From positions 3,073,869 through 3,137,868 of the forward strand of contig NZ_LT575476.1 of assembly GCF_900086655.1 (NCBI RefSeq): a DNA stretch of 64,000 nucleotides. Reading direction: 5' to 3'. Source of the stretch: Paenibacillus tuaregi. GTDB taxonomy: Bacteria; Bacillota; Bacilli; Paenibacillales; Paenibacillaceae. Shown here one piece after another: positions 24,985 through 35,135 of the stretch. Every line of letters begins with the position of its first letter. Position 1 is the stretch's first letter. The notes under the pieces are model-generated. The model was not told the DNA's origin. It saw only the letters and a list, made by a program, of their open reading frames with translations, and did not search any database. The translations under genes and the position numbers were made by a program.

Positions 24985-25011
24985 CCCAAAATTTTAATTC
25001 AGGTTTACAAT
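24977..25011. promoter_or_regulatory. BirA-type biotin operator
   Basis: ATTGTAAACC and GGTTTACAAT are perfect 10-bp inverted arms separated by 15 bp, the geometry of the Gram-positive BirA box. It overlaps the -35 region of the bioY promoter. Biotinyl-AMP-bound BirA would repress the whole nine-gene operon when biotin is sufficient. Confidence 0.9.
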
Positions 25012-25121
25012 TCATTAAAATACACTCTCAGTAAACTTGACTGCAAAGAAGTTATGTATGCTGAATAGGCTTATTTTTTCCGTGAAAATGCTTGGCGTCC
25101 GGCTTCCTTCCCTCAATAAAA

Positions 25122-25150
25122 TAGAAAAAGGCCCGCTGCTGCACGGACCT
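25122..25150 (-). terminator. Terminator after the anchored hypothetical gene
   Basis: On the minus strand AGGTCCG pairs with CGGGCCT (one G-T pair), followed by TTTTTC. Confidence 0.7.
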
Positions 25151-25171
25151 CAGACGCTCATTCATAATTCA

Positions 25172-25693
25172 CTACTCCCTGTATAAATCATGATTTATGA
25201 TCATGGCTTCCTCATACGTGCGGGCAGGTGCGGACACTCTTAAATCTCCACCTATCTTTTTGTCTTCTCCTATAGGTTCAAAGGCAATAATATTGAATTG
25301 TTCTAAGTCATTTTTCATCCACATAGCTCCGAGGCTTTCCAGAATAGGCCTTCCATTCTCCACGGTTTCATAAACGACGGCGCCATACCCATGCTGGATA
25401 TCCTGGTGGAATACGATATCCAACAGATTATATTTGCTTGTATATTCGTAGGTGTCAATGATCATTTTACCGCTGAAATAAGGGTCCCTGAATAAGGGCC
25501 GATACAGAGTTCCTTTAGCTTTAACCGTAATCTGCTGAGCGGTAGCCGGTTGGCCCACCTTATATTTTACAGCGGGATACTGCATGTCAATCTCTTGGGG
25601 GAACTTATAGACGTAGCAAAAAGCAGAAACAACAACTAAAGCCATCAGCACCCATATAAGGGCGGCGTGCAGCTTTCCTTTGACGTTCTCCAC
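25172..25693 (-). CDS. Membrane-anchored hypothetical protein, 173 aa
   Basis: It begins with GTG, well spaced from GGAGGGG. Residues ~10-29 (ALIWVLMALVVVSAFCYVY) form an uncleaved N-terminal anchor, leaving an extracytoplasmic domain of about 140 residues with mixed alpha/beta character and several Tyr and Asp residues, including KMIIDTYEYTSKYNLLD and the end EEAMIINHDLYRE. There are no recognisable catalytic motifs and I do not recognise the family. It is monocistronic with its own terminator and lies between the amino-acid ABC operon and the biotin operon. Confidence 0.7.
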   Translation of the reverse strand: MENVKGKLHAALIWVLMALVVVSAFCYVYKFPQEIDMQYPAVKYKVGQPATAQQITVKAKGTLYRPLFRDPYFSGKMIIDTYEYTSKYNLLDIVFHQDIQHGYGAVVYETVENGRPILESLGAMWMKNDLEQFNIIAFEPIGEDKKIGGDLRVSAPARTYEEAMIINHDLYRE

Positions 25694-25801
25694 AAAAAAT
25701 CCCCTCCAGCGATCAGCACTTGATTCATTTTATCATGAACTCAAGTCACTGTCCGCTTTGAGGGGACTTTTGTTAAGCTAACCATCGTACTCTGAGATAG
25801 A

Positions 25802-26530
25802 TTAAAGAACCTTCTCCAGGAAGCTGATGGTACGCTCATTCTTCGGACTGCCGAATACCTGCTCTGGCGTGCCCTCTTCCACGATATATCCACCGTCCAT
25901 GAAAATAACCCGGTCTGCTACCTCACGGGCGAAGCCCATCTCGTGGGTAACGATGACCATAGTCATACCTTTGTGAGCCAGGTCATTCATAACACCAAGC
26001 ACTTCACCGACCATCTCAGGATCAAGCGCCGAAGTTGGCTCGTCGAACAGCATGATATCCGGATTCATGGCGAGTGCTCTGGCAATGGCAACCCGCTGCT
26101 TCTGCCCGCCTGATAGCATGCTTGGATACGCGTCAGCCTTATCCTTCAGGCCGACCTGTTCCAGGAGCCGAAGCGCCGTGGAGCGGGCCTCCTCCGCAGA
26201 CTGCTTGCCCAGTTCCATAGGTGCGAACATGATATTCTTAAGCACACTGAAATGAGGGAACAGATTGAAGTGCTGGAACACCATGCCGATATTCTCACGG
26301 ACCTTGTTAATGTCGGTCTTTGGATCGTTAATATCAAAGTTATCAACGATGACAGTCCCCTCGGTGATATCCTCAAGCCGGTTCAAGCAGCGCAGGAACG
26401 TACTCTTCCCTGAGCCCGAGGGTCCGATAACACAGACCACTTCGCCTTCTTGAACCTGCATATCAATGCCCTTCAGTACCTGATTGGCTCCAAAGCTTTT
26501 CTTTAGACCTTCAACCCGGACTTTACCCAT
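25802..26530 (-). CDS. glnQ: Polar amino-acid ABC transporter ATP-binding protein
   Basis: The 242-residue ATPase has Walker [27 protein letters not shown] (amino-acid importer Q-loop), signature LSGGQKQR, Walker [20 protein letters not shown] and [14 protein letters not shown]. All are typical of GlnQ/HisP/ArtM-type proteins. It overlaps the upstream binding-protein/permease gene by 8 bases. The substrate amino acid (Gln, Arg, His or other) is not determined. Confidence 0.93.
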   Translation of the reverse strand: MGKVRVEGLKKSFGANQVLKGIDMQVQEGEVVCVIGPSGSGKSTFLRCLNRLEDITEGTVIVDNFDINDPKTDINKVRENIGMVFQHFNLFPHFSVLKNIMFAPMELGKQSAEEARSTALRLLEQVGLKDKADAYPSMLSGGQKQRVAIARALAMNPDIMLFDEPTSALDPEMVGEVLGVMNDLAHKGMTMVIVTHEMGFAREVADRVIFMDGGYIVEEGTPEQVFGSPKNERTISFLEKVL

Positions 26531-27974
26531 GGCGTGTCACCTTCCTTTCCAAGCGGCTCGAAATTTTGGTGAGAACCGTAATGACGATCAGATATAAGAT
26601 AGCAACCTCAAGCCAGATATCGAAGGATGCGAACGTTCTGGCAATAACAATTTTACCGGATTGGGTCAGCTCCACCAGACCGATAACGGACAGAATGGAC
26701 GTATCCTTAAGCGTGATCACCAGTTGGTTGATAAATGCTGGAATCATGATCCGAATCGCCTGAGGGATAATGATCTTGGTCATCGCCTTCCGGTAAGGAA
26801 GTCCCAGTGAGCGTGCTGCTTCCATCTGGCCGCGGTCAATTGACTGGATTCCTCCGCGGATAATTTCGGTCACATAAGCACCCGCATTCAGGCTGAGCGT
26901 CAGAATTACAGCAAGGAACAGCGGCATTGTGAAGCCAAATGCCTGCGGGATTCCGAAATAGATGAAGAAAGCAAGCACAATCAGCGGAATACCACGGAAC
27001 AGATCCACAAATACAGTGGCAATGCCGCGAAGCCATTTGTTGCGTCCCACCTTCATAAACCCAAAGATCAGTCCCAAGATGAACGCGAAGAATAACGAGA
27101 TTATAGCATACATGACCGTGTAACCCAGTCCCTTGAGCAAGGAAGGCAGCGAGCTCAGCATCAAGCCTATACGGCTTTGGTTAGCTGGTCCTGCGGCATT
27201 CTCACCGAGATATTTAGCAGTAATCTTGTCATACTCCCCGCTCGCCTTCAAGTTGGCCAAGCCGGCATTAAATTTCTGAAGCAACTCCTGGTTCTTCCCC
27301 TTACTGACCGCAAAACCGTAAGAAGCCCCTTTTTCCTTAGGAGTAACGATCTCCAGGCCGTTGTTTTGGTTCACCCCGTAAGCAAGTACCGGGAAGTCGT
27401 CAAAACAAGCAACCGAGTTTCCGGTTTTCACATCCTCATACATTTGTGCGGAATCATCGAATGGCACAATAGTGAAGCCGATCTTGGCTGAAATCGATTC
27501 CGCGAATCTGTAGCCTTCGGTTCCGGTCTTCACCGCGACCTTTTTGCCCTTCAGATCGTCATATGACTTAACTTCGTTCTGCCCTTTGCGAACAGCCATA
27601 ACGACACCTGAGTCAAAATAAGGCTCAGAGAAATCGAACTTCGCCTTGCGCTCGTCCGTAATACTCATTCCGGCGATAACGCCATCCACCTGATTAGCCT
27701 CCAGAGCCTGGACGGCTGCATTGAATCCCAGCGGTTTAATGACGTATTTAAAGTTCTGATCCTTGGCAATGGCATCCATCAGGTCCATATCAATTCCGAC
27801 GAATTTACCGTTTTCATCCTCAAACTCAAACGGGGCGAACGTCACGTCAGTCCCGATCTGGTATGTTTTCACCGAAGCGGGCTCCGCATGAACCGCAGTC
27901 GTCAAATAGGGCATGCCTGCCAAGCATAAGCATACCAGGGACATAATAAACATAAATGTCCTCAGTTTTCTCAT
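26523..27974 (-). CDS. Fused substrate-binding protein and permease of a polar amino-acid ABC transporter
   Basis: A single 483-residue polypeptide combining two functions. There is a signal sequence (~1-30) and a family-3 solute-binding domain (~38-258) with [28 protein letters not shown] and [16 protein letters not shown] HisM/GlnP-type permease (~270-480) follows, with [21 protein letters not shown] and the EAA loop [17 protein letters not shown]. This is the GlnP-type fusion known from lactic acid bacteria, which tethers the receptor to the translocator. AGAGGAGGA precedes the ATG. Confidence 0.92.
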   Translation of the reverse strand: MRKLRTFMFIMSLVCLCLAGMPYLTTAVHAEPASVKTYQIGTDVTFAPFEFEDENGKFVGIDMDLMDAIAKDQNFKYVIKPLGFNAAVQALEANQVDGVIAGMSITDERKAKFDFSEPYFDSGVVMAVRKGQNEVKSYDDLKGKKVAVKTGTEGYRFAESISAKIGFTIVPFDDSAQMYEDVKTGNSVACFDDFPVLAYGVNQNNGLEIVTPKEKGASYGFAVSKGKNQELLQKFNAGLANLKASGEYDKITAKYLGENAAGPANQSRIGLMLSSLPSLLKGLGYTVMYAIISLFFAFILGLIFGFMKVGRNKWLRGIATVFVDLFRGIPLIVLAFFIYFGIPQAFGFTMPLFLAVILTLSLNAGAYVTEIIRGGIQSIDRGQMEAARSLGLPYRKAMTKIIIPQAIRIMIPAFINQLVITLKDTSILSVIGLVELTQSGKIVIARTFASFDIWLEVAILYLIVITVLTKISSRLERKVTRHG

Positions 27975-28266
27975 AGGGTGTCCTCCTCTTGTTATAAAAC
28001 AACATCTTAAGAAAGTTACCCATTCAGCATTCTTTCTTAAACAGCTGTTAATTAAATCTTTAATCTGTGATTTATGATAATGACAACAAACAAATTTGCC
28101 TTCACCCGAATTTATATATCATATTATTAAATTTATTACCAATCCAAAATTTTGAATTCCGGTTCCGCAGCACGGTGCTCCTATGTATTCCTGTTAAGCA
28201 ACCATGATCAGTCCCTGGCCGGTAACGCTGAAACTAGTTCCATCCGCAGCGCTCAGCTGCTTTCCA
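27975..28266. other. Leader region of the amino-acid transporter and spacer
   Basis: An AT-rich upstream region of the ABC operon (about 27990-28150) followed by a GC-richer spacer. I see no clear sigma-A pair, riboswitch core or TnrA box; a TGTCA...TCACA pair has the wrong spacing for TnrA/GlnR. No gene is supported. Confidence 0.4.
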
Positions 28267-28510
28267 TTATTCTACCTCATTAATTCGTTCCCAAACCGCA
28301 TCTTTATCCTGGACATCGTACAACAACTCAAGCAAACCCTGTCATCTCTGATGACAAGGCTTACGCTTTGCTATTAGATTAATTGCTTCAAGTATAACGA
28401 GAAGCCGGTTAGCTAGAGCTGCGAAAACAGGAAGCCATACGTGGAAACCACAAGTCCGAACCCGGAGAGGAGCCGCTCGGACAGTTCCGGTACCAGTATG
28501 AATGAGCAAC
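28267..28510 (-). pseudogene. Gene debris downstream of the nucleoside hydrolase
   Basis: Two coding-like fragments follow the hydrolase on the minus strand. The first reads SFILVPELSERLLSGFGL then VVSTYGFLFSQL and stops, resembling the C-terminal membrane helix of a transporter. The second, in another frame, reads ANRLLVILEAINLIAKRK, an internal TGA at 28342-28344, then QGLLELLYDVQDKDAVWERI and a stop at 28267. Neither has a start or ribosome site. I interpret them as remnants of genes formerly downstream of the hydrolase. The families are not recognised. Confidence 0.35.
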
Positions 28511-28521
28511 TTTCCTGTTAT

Positions 28522-29454
28522 TTATAATATAACTCTGCTTAAAAAATGCTCCAGGAAACGTTCCGCGTCCACTTCAATACATACGTCCACACTTTGTTCC
28601 TCGCCTGACCCGTCTAGCTGGACTCCCTCAATATGACCCAGCGACTCGGTATCTTGGAGCTCAACACTCAACCGCATCGGTACGGTCTTTACAAAGCTTG
28701 GATCAGTAACAGCGGCCACGGCCAGCGGGTCATGCAGCGCACAGCCCTTGATGGATGGATAGATGGACTTGTAGGCACCAATGTAGAATTCCGTCATGTC
28801 CGCCAGGAGATCGGCCAGCTTGGTTCCCTTCTCCCTCCACTTGACTACTTCCTCAAGCGGCAGCAGGGTCTTCATCGTAACATCCAGTCCCACTAAAGTG
28901 ATTGGAATGCCTGAGCGGAATACTGCCTCCGCAGCGTCCGGATCTGCATATATATTAGCCTCTGCATGAGGAGTGACATTTCCACGAACCGTCACAGCCC
29001 CTCCCATAATAACCACTCTTTCCACACGGCTCACCAGTTCCGGCTCCTGCTTCAAGGCAAGCGCAAGGTTGGTAAGTGGTCCGACCATAATAAGGGTGAC
29101 TTCACCCGGCTGCTTGTTCACCTGTTGAATCATAAAATTCACGGCCTGGTCCCGCTGTGCCTGGGTGTTTGGCTCCAAGGTCAGCGTATTTCCAATTCCG
29201 TCCTCCCCGTGAATATGGACAGCTTTCTTTTTAATCGGTTCCCTGGCAAAAGGCTTCCCGGCACCCGGTATAACCGGCACGGTGCTGTCTAGGTGCTCTA
29301 ATACCACCAGAGTATTGCGCGTAGCTTCTTCCACACTTACATTCCCAAAACACGTGGTTATTCCCAAGAGTTGAAGCTCCGGTGAATGTACAGCATAGGC
29401 AATTGCGAGTGAATCATCAATGCCAGTGTCTACATCAAGTATAATCTTCTTCAT
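28522..29454 (-). CDS. Nucleoside hydrolase (inosine-uridine preferring type)
   Basis: A 310-residue N-glycosidase releasing ribose from nucleosides. The Ca2+-binding N-terminus DVDTGIDDSLAIAYA is intact. Other family features are GITTCFGNVSVEEATRN, VGPLTNLALAL, MGGAVTVRGNVTPHAEANIYADPDAAE and the C-terminal catalytic His region CALHDPLAVA. The ATG at 29454 has AAGGAG upstream; an earlier in-frame start at 29535 lacks support. A promoter lies 45-75 bases upstream. Confidence 0.93.
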   Translation of the reverse strand: MKKIILDVDTGIDDSLAIAYAVHSPELQLLGITTCFGNVSVEEATRNTLVVLEHLDSTVPVIPGAGKPFAREPIKKKAVHIHGEDGIGNTLTLEPNTQAQRDQAVNFMIQQVNKQPGEVTLIMVGPLTNLALALKQEPELVSRVERVVIMGGAVTVRGNVTPHAEANIYADPDAAEAVFRSGIPITLVGLDVTMKTLLPLEEVVKWREKGTKLADLLADMTEFYIGAYKSIYPSIKGCALHDPLAVAAVTDPSFVKTVPMRLSVELQDTESLGHIEGVQLDGSGEEQSVDVCIEVDAERFLEHFLSRVIL

Positions 29455-29498
29455 AAGCTCTTCTCCTTGGCTTAAATGTATGTAGATAAAACACTTCA

Positions 29499-29528
29499 AG
29501 TATATTCTATCAGATGACAATAGGACAA
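29499..29528 (-). promoter_or_regulatory. Candidate promoter of the nucleoside hydrolase
   Basis: TTGTCC (29523-29528) and TATACT (29499-29504) on the minus strand with an 18-bp spacer. Confidence 0.5.
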
Positions 29529-29675
29529 CCTCCATGAAGGAAGACCTCTTCCTGTCAAAGGCGGCAGCACTAACAAGCTGCTTACCCTCAATAAATCAAT
29601 CCATCAAAGCCGCATTATGGGGAGCGTGTGGGCAACAGCCATCAAATTCCCCATACTCCAGGCATCATTCCCGCA

Positions 29676-29703
29676 CAAAAACTGCCGGGAAGCTCCCGGC
29701 AGT
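29676..29703 (-). terminator. Terminator of the HscC chaperone operon
   Basis: ACTGCCGGGA pairs with TCCCGGCAGT around a 3-base loop. On the minus strand it is followed by TTTTTG. Confidence 0.9.
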
Positions 29704-29717
29704 CTGATCCTTACTGT

Positions 29718-30374
29718 TCAATTTCTTAAGTCCGTATCCCAAGGCAGGATTAGCCACGGTCCATTCGGATCCGAGAACTGATTTCGAATAAGCCATTGAT
29801 GCTCCTCAGTTCTTTCCTGATCCAGCTCCCCGGCCCAAAGCTGACGTCCAACCATGTAGGCTGTGCCAAATTCCTGCCAGCTCGCGTAGGATTGCTGGGC
29901 CAGCTCAGCATTCTTCATCAGATACGACCATGCCTTATCATGTTCAATATAATTAAGCTGCAAGCAAGTGTAACACACATATGAAGCCCTGCCCAAATCC
30001 CAAGCATGAATACCGGATCGCGGCAAGCAATCATAATAGCGCTGGATGATTAATAATTCATTTTTACTTTCTTGCTCAGTAAATGTGGAAATATACTGCT
30101 CCTGTTTATCTGGACTCATGATGGACAGCCTATCCCGGTGCAAGTTAAAAAATCTTGTATTATGGCCGCCCTCATATAAGATATTCAGCGTAGACCAGGC
30201 CGACTCTTTATCATTAATATCCCAATAATCATAGAGTCTATCTGCAGCCGATGCAGTTTCTTCCTCGTCCATAATGAAATAATAGTTATTATTAAAGCTA
30301 TAGCCATTCAAGCTTAACAAGGTCTCGCCAATGGCAAGAGCCCACTTCTGTCCTATGCTAAGTTGATGTATCAT
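29718..30374 (-). CDS. DUF1266 domain protein
   Basis: A 218-residue cytoplasmic protein. The segment [21 protein letters not shown], the central [22 protein letters not shown] and the C-terminal [19 protein letters not shown] reproduce the DUF1266 pattern. It overlaps the J/TPR gene by 17 bases and is the third gene of the Hsp70 operon. In E. coli, DUF1266 proteins (YbeU, YbeR) are likewise neighbours of hscC and its J-proteins, so it is probably a substrate or cofactor of this chaperone pair. The biochemical function is unknown. Confidence 0.8.
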   Translation of the reverse strand: MIHQLSIGQKWALAIGETLLSLNGYSFNNNYYFIMDEEETASAADRLYDYWDINDKESAWSTLNILYEGGHNTRFFNLHRDRLSIMSPDKQEQYISTFTEQESKNELLIIQRYYDCLPRSGIHAWDLGRASYVCYTCLQLNYIEHDKAWSYLMKNAELAQQSYASWQEFGTAYMVGRQLWAGELDQERTEEHQWLIRNQFSDPNGPWLILPWDTDLRN

Positions 30375-33048
30375 TTGAAATCACCACCCCTGGTAATTCT
30401 TCACGCAGTTGAGGATCATCTAACACATCGGGAAAGTCCAGGTTTATGGCCTCTGGCTTTGGATCTTTGTATAAAGATGACCCCAGTCTTTTAAGCAAAT
30501 TTTTACTTCGGCTTACTTGTCGTTCCACATATTCAAGGCGAGACTTGTACTGTGGATGGGTGGGATGGCTATCCATTAGCTCACGGGATAAAGTCAGAGC
30601 CTTCTCATACTCCCCCAGACTGCATAGCGTGAGACTGTAGTAGCTGCTCGTGTCTCCACGCAGTCCCTCCCCATAAGCATACGCCAGGAATTCCGATGCC
30701 TTCCTGTAGCCGCCCAAATAGTAGAAACAGATACCGGCATAATAGCCTACATAACGCTCATCGAGTACTTTATTAAACACTTCCAAGTACATTTTCACCG
30801 CTCTGAGCAGCCTGTTCCAATCTTGCAGCTCAGCAAAAACCCGCAGGATATGCAGATACGCCCATTTGTTCTTCTGGTCCAGCTTAAGGACCTCATTCAA
30901 TGGATCAAGCGCATCCTGGAATCTGCGTGCAGCCAATAAAGCGGCGGCATACAGCTTGTAATAGATGGCATTTTGCTTTGTCTCCGAATCCATGCGGTTG
31001 ATCATTTCAGCAAAGTAATCAGCTGCCTCTGTCCATCTTTGAAGATTCATACAGTTTAGACCTTGGATCATATAAATATATGGATCGTCTTCATCGTTAA
31101 CTAATTCTAAAAACTTGCTGCCATTCTGAAAGCTTTGTTCATATTGATTCAAACCATAGTGAGCAAAGCACTTATTGTAAAAAACGTAAGGGCGCTCAGT
31201 GGATTCACATGCAATATCAAGTACTAGAATCGCTTCCTTTAACCTGCCTAATCTCCGAAGAGAGTATCCATAATATTCATAATAAATGTAATAGCAGCTT
31301 TCCCAGGTATCGAGATTAGCGTGGCAGAAATGATGCACACTCTCTTCATAACAATCCAAATAATAATAACAGCTCCCAAGCGCTGCATGTATCTGCAGGC
31401 TTTCTTCGAGCTCAAGAAAGAGCTTGTAATAGTGTATGGCTTCTTTATACTTCTTTAATTTATAATAAACGTCTGCAATCCGGTTTAGAGCATCTAAATG
31501 ATCCGGCTCCAGCTGAACCACTTGGTGATATCGCTGCTCGGCCAGATGATAGTCATCCTGCATAAACGCGTTGGTAGCGGCGTGATACCAGACTTCTGCA
31601 GCTAATCCCCCGTCGTCAACACATTCCTGTTCAACCACCGTCTTGAAATAAGGAGCCGCTTGATCATACTGCTCATGCTGGTGAAGGGCATATGCCATAA
31701 GATAGCTTTGCCGCTGGGTAAGCTGTGATATCTCTTCCAGATGCTGCAATACCGAGACAAGCTCCATATGTCTGCCCTTGTCCGCAAATAATTCAGCTAA
31801 TTCATGCAAGGCTTTGATTTGGATTGCACTATCCGGATGCTGTGCCTCCAACTGCAATTGTTGTTCAATTCTTCTCTCAAGCACAATCAAACGGATATCG
31901 GCATCAAGATCCCAAGGACACTCCGCAAGGATACGCAAATAAATTTGCTTGGCCTCCTCATACCGATCAAGCTGCTCAAAGCACTGGGCTTGGCCTCTAA
32001 AGGCGTGGATATCCCCAGGAAGGTAGGTGAGAACGAACTCAAATGCAGCTAATGCCTCTTCAACGTAACCCAGCTGAAGAAGGGCCTGAGCTTTATGAAT
32101 CTCTGTATTTAAATCCGGCGGCCCTGTAATTGGATCCGGGTCCGTCTGCTGATAAGCCTGTAGGGCAGCCTCATAATTACCGAGACGCATCCAGTACTCC
32201 CCGCTCAAGCGATTGGCATCCGGATCGTTCGTTATAATCTCTCTGGCCTCGCCTATCCACCGGCCCGCTTCCTCCAAGTCACCTTCAGCTAATGCCATCT
32301 GCGCTGTAAATCTTGACTTCAAGAAGTGCTCGATATCCTGTAATGAGATATCCGAACGGACTAAAGTGTTATATTCCAGATCCCAATAAGGCTCAATCTG
32401 CTTCCGGATAAATTCGATATACTCCAATGGAAAAATCCGCTGAAGCTCAATTTCAATAGTTGCCCATGAAAAAGCTTCATTAAAGAGCCTCCATACCGGA
32501 GCGGGTGCCCATGCCCTTTCTTTAAACAGTCCCAGCACTTCAACTTGAAGCAGCTGGCGGGTTTCTATACCTTCATAAGTATTATCCTGCAGCAGGATGG
32601 ACCACTGATCCAGATCCACCCTGGTTTTAATATCATCATAAAGGTGGGCGACACATGCCAGAAATTGGTTGGCCAGCACTCTTGGCATATGCCATGGAGG
32701 AGTTATAACCTGTGACTCGAGATCCTCAGGAGCCTCTTCAATAGCCCCCTCCTCATCCTCCTCATAATCCGGGTAAACGATCGGAAAGGGCTCTACCTCG
32801 GATTGGGCAAGATCCTCTGGTTCTTCCATCTCGTCTAACTCCCACATTATTACGGGCTCAGCTTGAACTGTTCCACGAATGAGGAACTGTTTAGCTTCGT
32901 GGATAGCTTGTTCATAAGCCTGACGGAGGTTCTGAAAGCCCTCGGGATCGTCTTCAGGGTGGTAGATTTTCAGCTTGGCCGCGTAAGCCCGTTTTATTGC
33001 TGCAAGGTCATCCGTTGGCTCTATTCCAAGCAGGCTCCAAATCCACAT
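30358..33048 (-). CDS. J-domain/TPR repeat protein, HscC partner
   Basis: An 896-residue protein. Residues ~1-50 form a divergent J domain ([20 protein letters not shown], then [21 protein letters not shown]); the usual HPD tripeptide reads HPED. From about residue 270 onward the protein is a long TPR array, e.g. [65 protein letters not shown]. The region between (~80-130) is very acidic. The start overlaps the hsp70 stop (ATGA). It would recruit HscC to clients held by the TPR superhelix. Confidence 0.85.
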   Translation of the reverse strand: MWIWSLLGIEPTDDLAAIKRAYAAKLKIYHPEDDPEGFQNLRQAYEQAIHEAKQFLIRGTVQAEPVIMWELDEMEEPEDLAQSEVEPFPIVYPDYEEDEEGAIEEAPEDLESQVITPPWHMPRVLANQFLACVAHLYDDIKTRVDLDQWSILLQDNTYEGIETRQLLQVEVLGLFKERAWAPAPVWRLFNEAFSWATIEIELQRIFPLEYIEFIRKQIEPYWDLEYNTLVRSDISLQDIEHFLKSRFTAQMALAEGDLEEAGRWIGEAREIITNDPDANRLSGEYWMRLGNYEAALQAYQQTDPDPITGPPDLNTEIHKAQALLQLGYVEEALAAFEFVLTYLPGDIHAFRGQAQCFEQLDRYEEAKQIYLRILAECPWDLDADIRLIVLERRIEQQLQLEAQHPDSAIQIKALHELAELFADKGRHMELVSVLQHLEEISQLTQRQSYLMAYALHQHEQYDQAAPYFKTVVEQECVDDGGLAAEVWYHAATNAFMQDDYHLAEQRYHQVVQLEPDHLDALNRIADVYYKLKKYKEAIHYYKLFLELEESLQIHAALGSCYYYLDCYEESVHHFCHANLDTWESCYYIYYEYYGYSLRRLGRLKEAILVLDIACESTERPYVFYNKCFAHYGLNQYEQSFQNGSKFLELVNDEDDPYIYMIQGLNCMNLQRWTEAADYFAEMINRMDSETKQNAIYYKLYAAALLAARRFQDALDPLNEVLKLDQKNKWAYLHILRVFAELQDWNRLLRAVKMYLEVFNKVLDERYVGYYAGICFYYLGGYRKASEFLAYAYGEGLRGDTSSYYSLTLCSLGEYEKALTLSRELMDSHPTHPQYKSRLEYVERQVSRSKNLLKRLGSSLYKDPKPEAINLDFPDVLDDPQLREELPGVVISNDTST

Positions 33049-34751
33049 CAGAATTCAGACATCCTCTCTAGTTCCTCTAACATTTTTTTAAATTCAGCTG
33101 CGGCAAGCCGAACTTCTTTCACGTCCTGTCTCTCAAGCACCTGTTCGAATTGGTTCAGCAAATAAGCAACCCTATGCCTTGTCTCTCCCAGGCTCTCCTC
33201 ATAAATCCGTTCACCACGCGCAAGCAGCAGCTTGTTCTCCATCCGGTCGCGTGGGTGTATTTTGATATCAGACAATTCTAAGAAACGCTGCTCAATTTGC
33301 TCTGCTGTATATTGACCAGGATTCTCCTCAATCACAATACGGGATATTTCCCCTGTGCTGACAGCCGTAACCTCAACCTCTAAAATGCCATTTATATCGT
33401 ATGTAAACCGAACATCAATAGCCTCTTGACCTTTTGGAGCTGGTGGGACGCTGTGCTTAAGTCCGCCAAGTAGAATATTGTTCTTCGTCAGCCGGCTTTC
33501 CCCTTGGTAGACCTCGACATGGATTACACGCTGCAGATCATAAAGTGTCCAGAAGCGTTCTACTTTACTGACAGGGACTACGGTATTCCGTTCGATAATC
33601 GGCGAGAAATGTCCTGATTCGTACTGGCCATCCTTGATCTCTATGGAACTGCTTATACCCAGCGTATAAGGACATACATCGGTCAATACAATATCATGCA
33701 GCGTTTGGTTTCTTGCTTTCATTCCGGCCTGAATGGCTGCTCCAATCGCCACTGTCTCATCCGGATCAATATGGGCGGATGGCAGTCTCCCAAATAACCG
33801 TGCAACAAATGAACTGATGACAGGCATCCGGGTAGCGCCGCCAATCAATAGAATCGCATCCAATTCCGAAGGACGGACCGCCGCATCCCTGATGGCTCTT
33901 TCTACCGGTTGGCGCAGCTTCGTCAGCAACGGCTTAACCATTGATTCGTATCGTTCTGGAGTAATGCGAACAGGCTTTAGCGTCTCATTAGCATGAATAT
34001 TCAGATCCACAGTCCTTCCCTTGGAAAGCTCTCGCTTGCCGCTTTCAGCCTGTTTGCGAATTGCGGCCATGAGCTTATTATCCTCTTTATCTACAGCACC
34101 GGCTTTCTGGACAGCCATAAACTCTTGAATCAGCAAATCTGTGAAATCTTCGCCCCCGAGGTAATTGTCACCAGCCACAGCTTGAACCTCAAGCAAGTCC
34201 TCGAATTTCTCAAGGATGGATACGTCAAAGGTTCCCCCTCCTAAATCGAATACAAGAAAGCGGGTATTAGGCTGCTCTAAATGTAGTCCGTATGCGACCG
34301 CAGCGGCGGTTGGTTCATTGATCAGTCTCTCTACCTTCAAACCGGCAAGCTGTCCTGCCCGCTTGGTTGCCTTGCGCTGGGCATCATTGAAATAGGCCGG
34401 AACACTAATGACAGCCTCTGTCACTGATGAGCCGAGATAGGCTTCGGCATCCTCTTTCAGAGAGCGCAGCACAAAGGAGGACAAGTCTTCAGGGCTGAAC
34501 CGATATTCACCAAGCTGAATCATTTTGTTGGTGCCCATGTATCTTTTAAATAGTGAAGCTGTCAAATGCGGATGAGTAATCATCCGCTGCTTCGCAACCT
34601 CTCCCACAATAATCTGGCCATCCTCATCTATACTGATGATCGAAGGAGTCAAGTTCCTTCCAAGCGCGTTAGGTATAATTTTGGCCCCATCACTGGTATA
34701 GCAGGCAACCACACTGTTAGTTGTTCCTAGATCAATCCCAATCATCGTCAA
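33048..34751 (-). CDS. hscC: Hsp70 family chaperone, HscC type
   Basis: A 567-residue Hsp70, shorter than DnaK. The ATPase motifs are complete: [57 protein letters not shown] and [10 protein letters not shown]. The C-terminal lid is abbreviated, as in HscC. Context (J-protein plus DUF1266) matches the E. coli hscC neighbourhood. The start is most likely TTG at 34751, 8 bases from GGAGG; the ATG two codons later is too far from that site. No HrcA/CIRCE element is seen upstream. Confidence 0.88.
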   Translation of the reverse strand: MTMIGIDLGTTNSVVACYTSDGAKIIPNALGRNLTPSIISIDEDGQIIVGEVAKQRMITHPHLTASLFKRYMGTNKMIQLGEYRFSPEDLSSFVLRSLKEDAEAYLGSSVTEAVISVPAYFNDAQRKATKRAGQLAGLKVERLINEPTAAAVAYGLHLEQPNTRFLVFDLGGGTFDVSILEKFEDLLEVQAVAGDNYLGGEDFTDLLIQEFMAVQKAGAVDKEDNKLMAAIRKQAESGKRELSKGRTVDLNIHANETLKPVRITPERYESMVKPLLTKLRQPVERAIRDAAVRPSELDAILLIGGATRMPVISSFVARLFGRLPSAHIDPDETVAIGAAIQAGMKARNQTLHDIVLTDVCPYTLGISSSIEIKDGQYESGHFSPIIERNTVVPVSKVERFWTLYDLQRVIHVEVYQGESRLTKNNILLGGLKHSVPPAPKGQEAIDVRFTYDINGILEVEVTAVSTGEISRIVIEENPGQYTAEQIEQRFLELSDIKIHPRDRMENKLLLARGERIYEESLGETRHRVAYLLNQFEQVLERQDVKEVRLAAAEFKKMLEELERMSEF

Positions 34752-35135
34752 TGTATGAACCTCCCGATAAGTATGCGTGCACCCGTGATCCAGCCGGATG
34801 TTTGATTGGCTTGGATTCAGCTGAATAGTTTGGTTTTAATTCCATATTTAGTATGCATACCTATAGATATCGGACAATCCAGCCTAGTTCTAAAGATCTA
34901 TATCGCTTTCAACGCTTATGGATTTTAAAGTAATTAATTACTCTGGAACATGTAGAATTATCAAACCTTTCCACTCTCTTAACTATCTCCACGATGTTCC
35001 TGTAAAGATTAAGGTAAAAGTTATTTTTCGTTCGATCGCAGGAAAGCCTAGTCAGTTATATTGATCATAGATATTTACTAGAAAAGCAATTTGAATTCCA
35101 TCACTGGAGATTTTCGTAACGAATGGGGTGTATAG
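34752..35135. other. Divergent intergenic region of hscC and the hydrolase gene
   Basis: 384 bp, AT-rich, without a supported gene. It contains the perfect 14-bp palindrome AGTAATTAATTACT at 34929-34942, which could be an operator, and a weak minus-strand TTGTCC/TACTAA pair nearer hscC. No CIRCE inverted repeat is visible. Confidence 0.4.

Noticed and set aside
28040-28090. TnrA/GlnR-like TGTCA...TCACA pair upstream of the amino-acid ABC operon
   Set aside because: The two halves are 10 bases apart instead of the 7 required, so it does not match the consensus.
29520-29545. AGGAAGA-CC-TCTTCCT hairpin upstream of the nucleoside hydrolase
   Set aside because: The 2-base loop is too tight for a terminator and no T-run follows.
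34752-35135. CIRCE/HrcA element before the Hsp70 gene
   Set aside because: No TTAGCACTC-type inverted repeat is present; only an unrelated AT-rich palindrome is seen.
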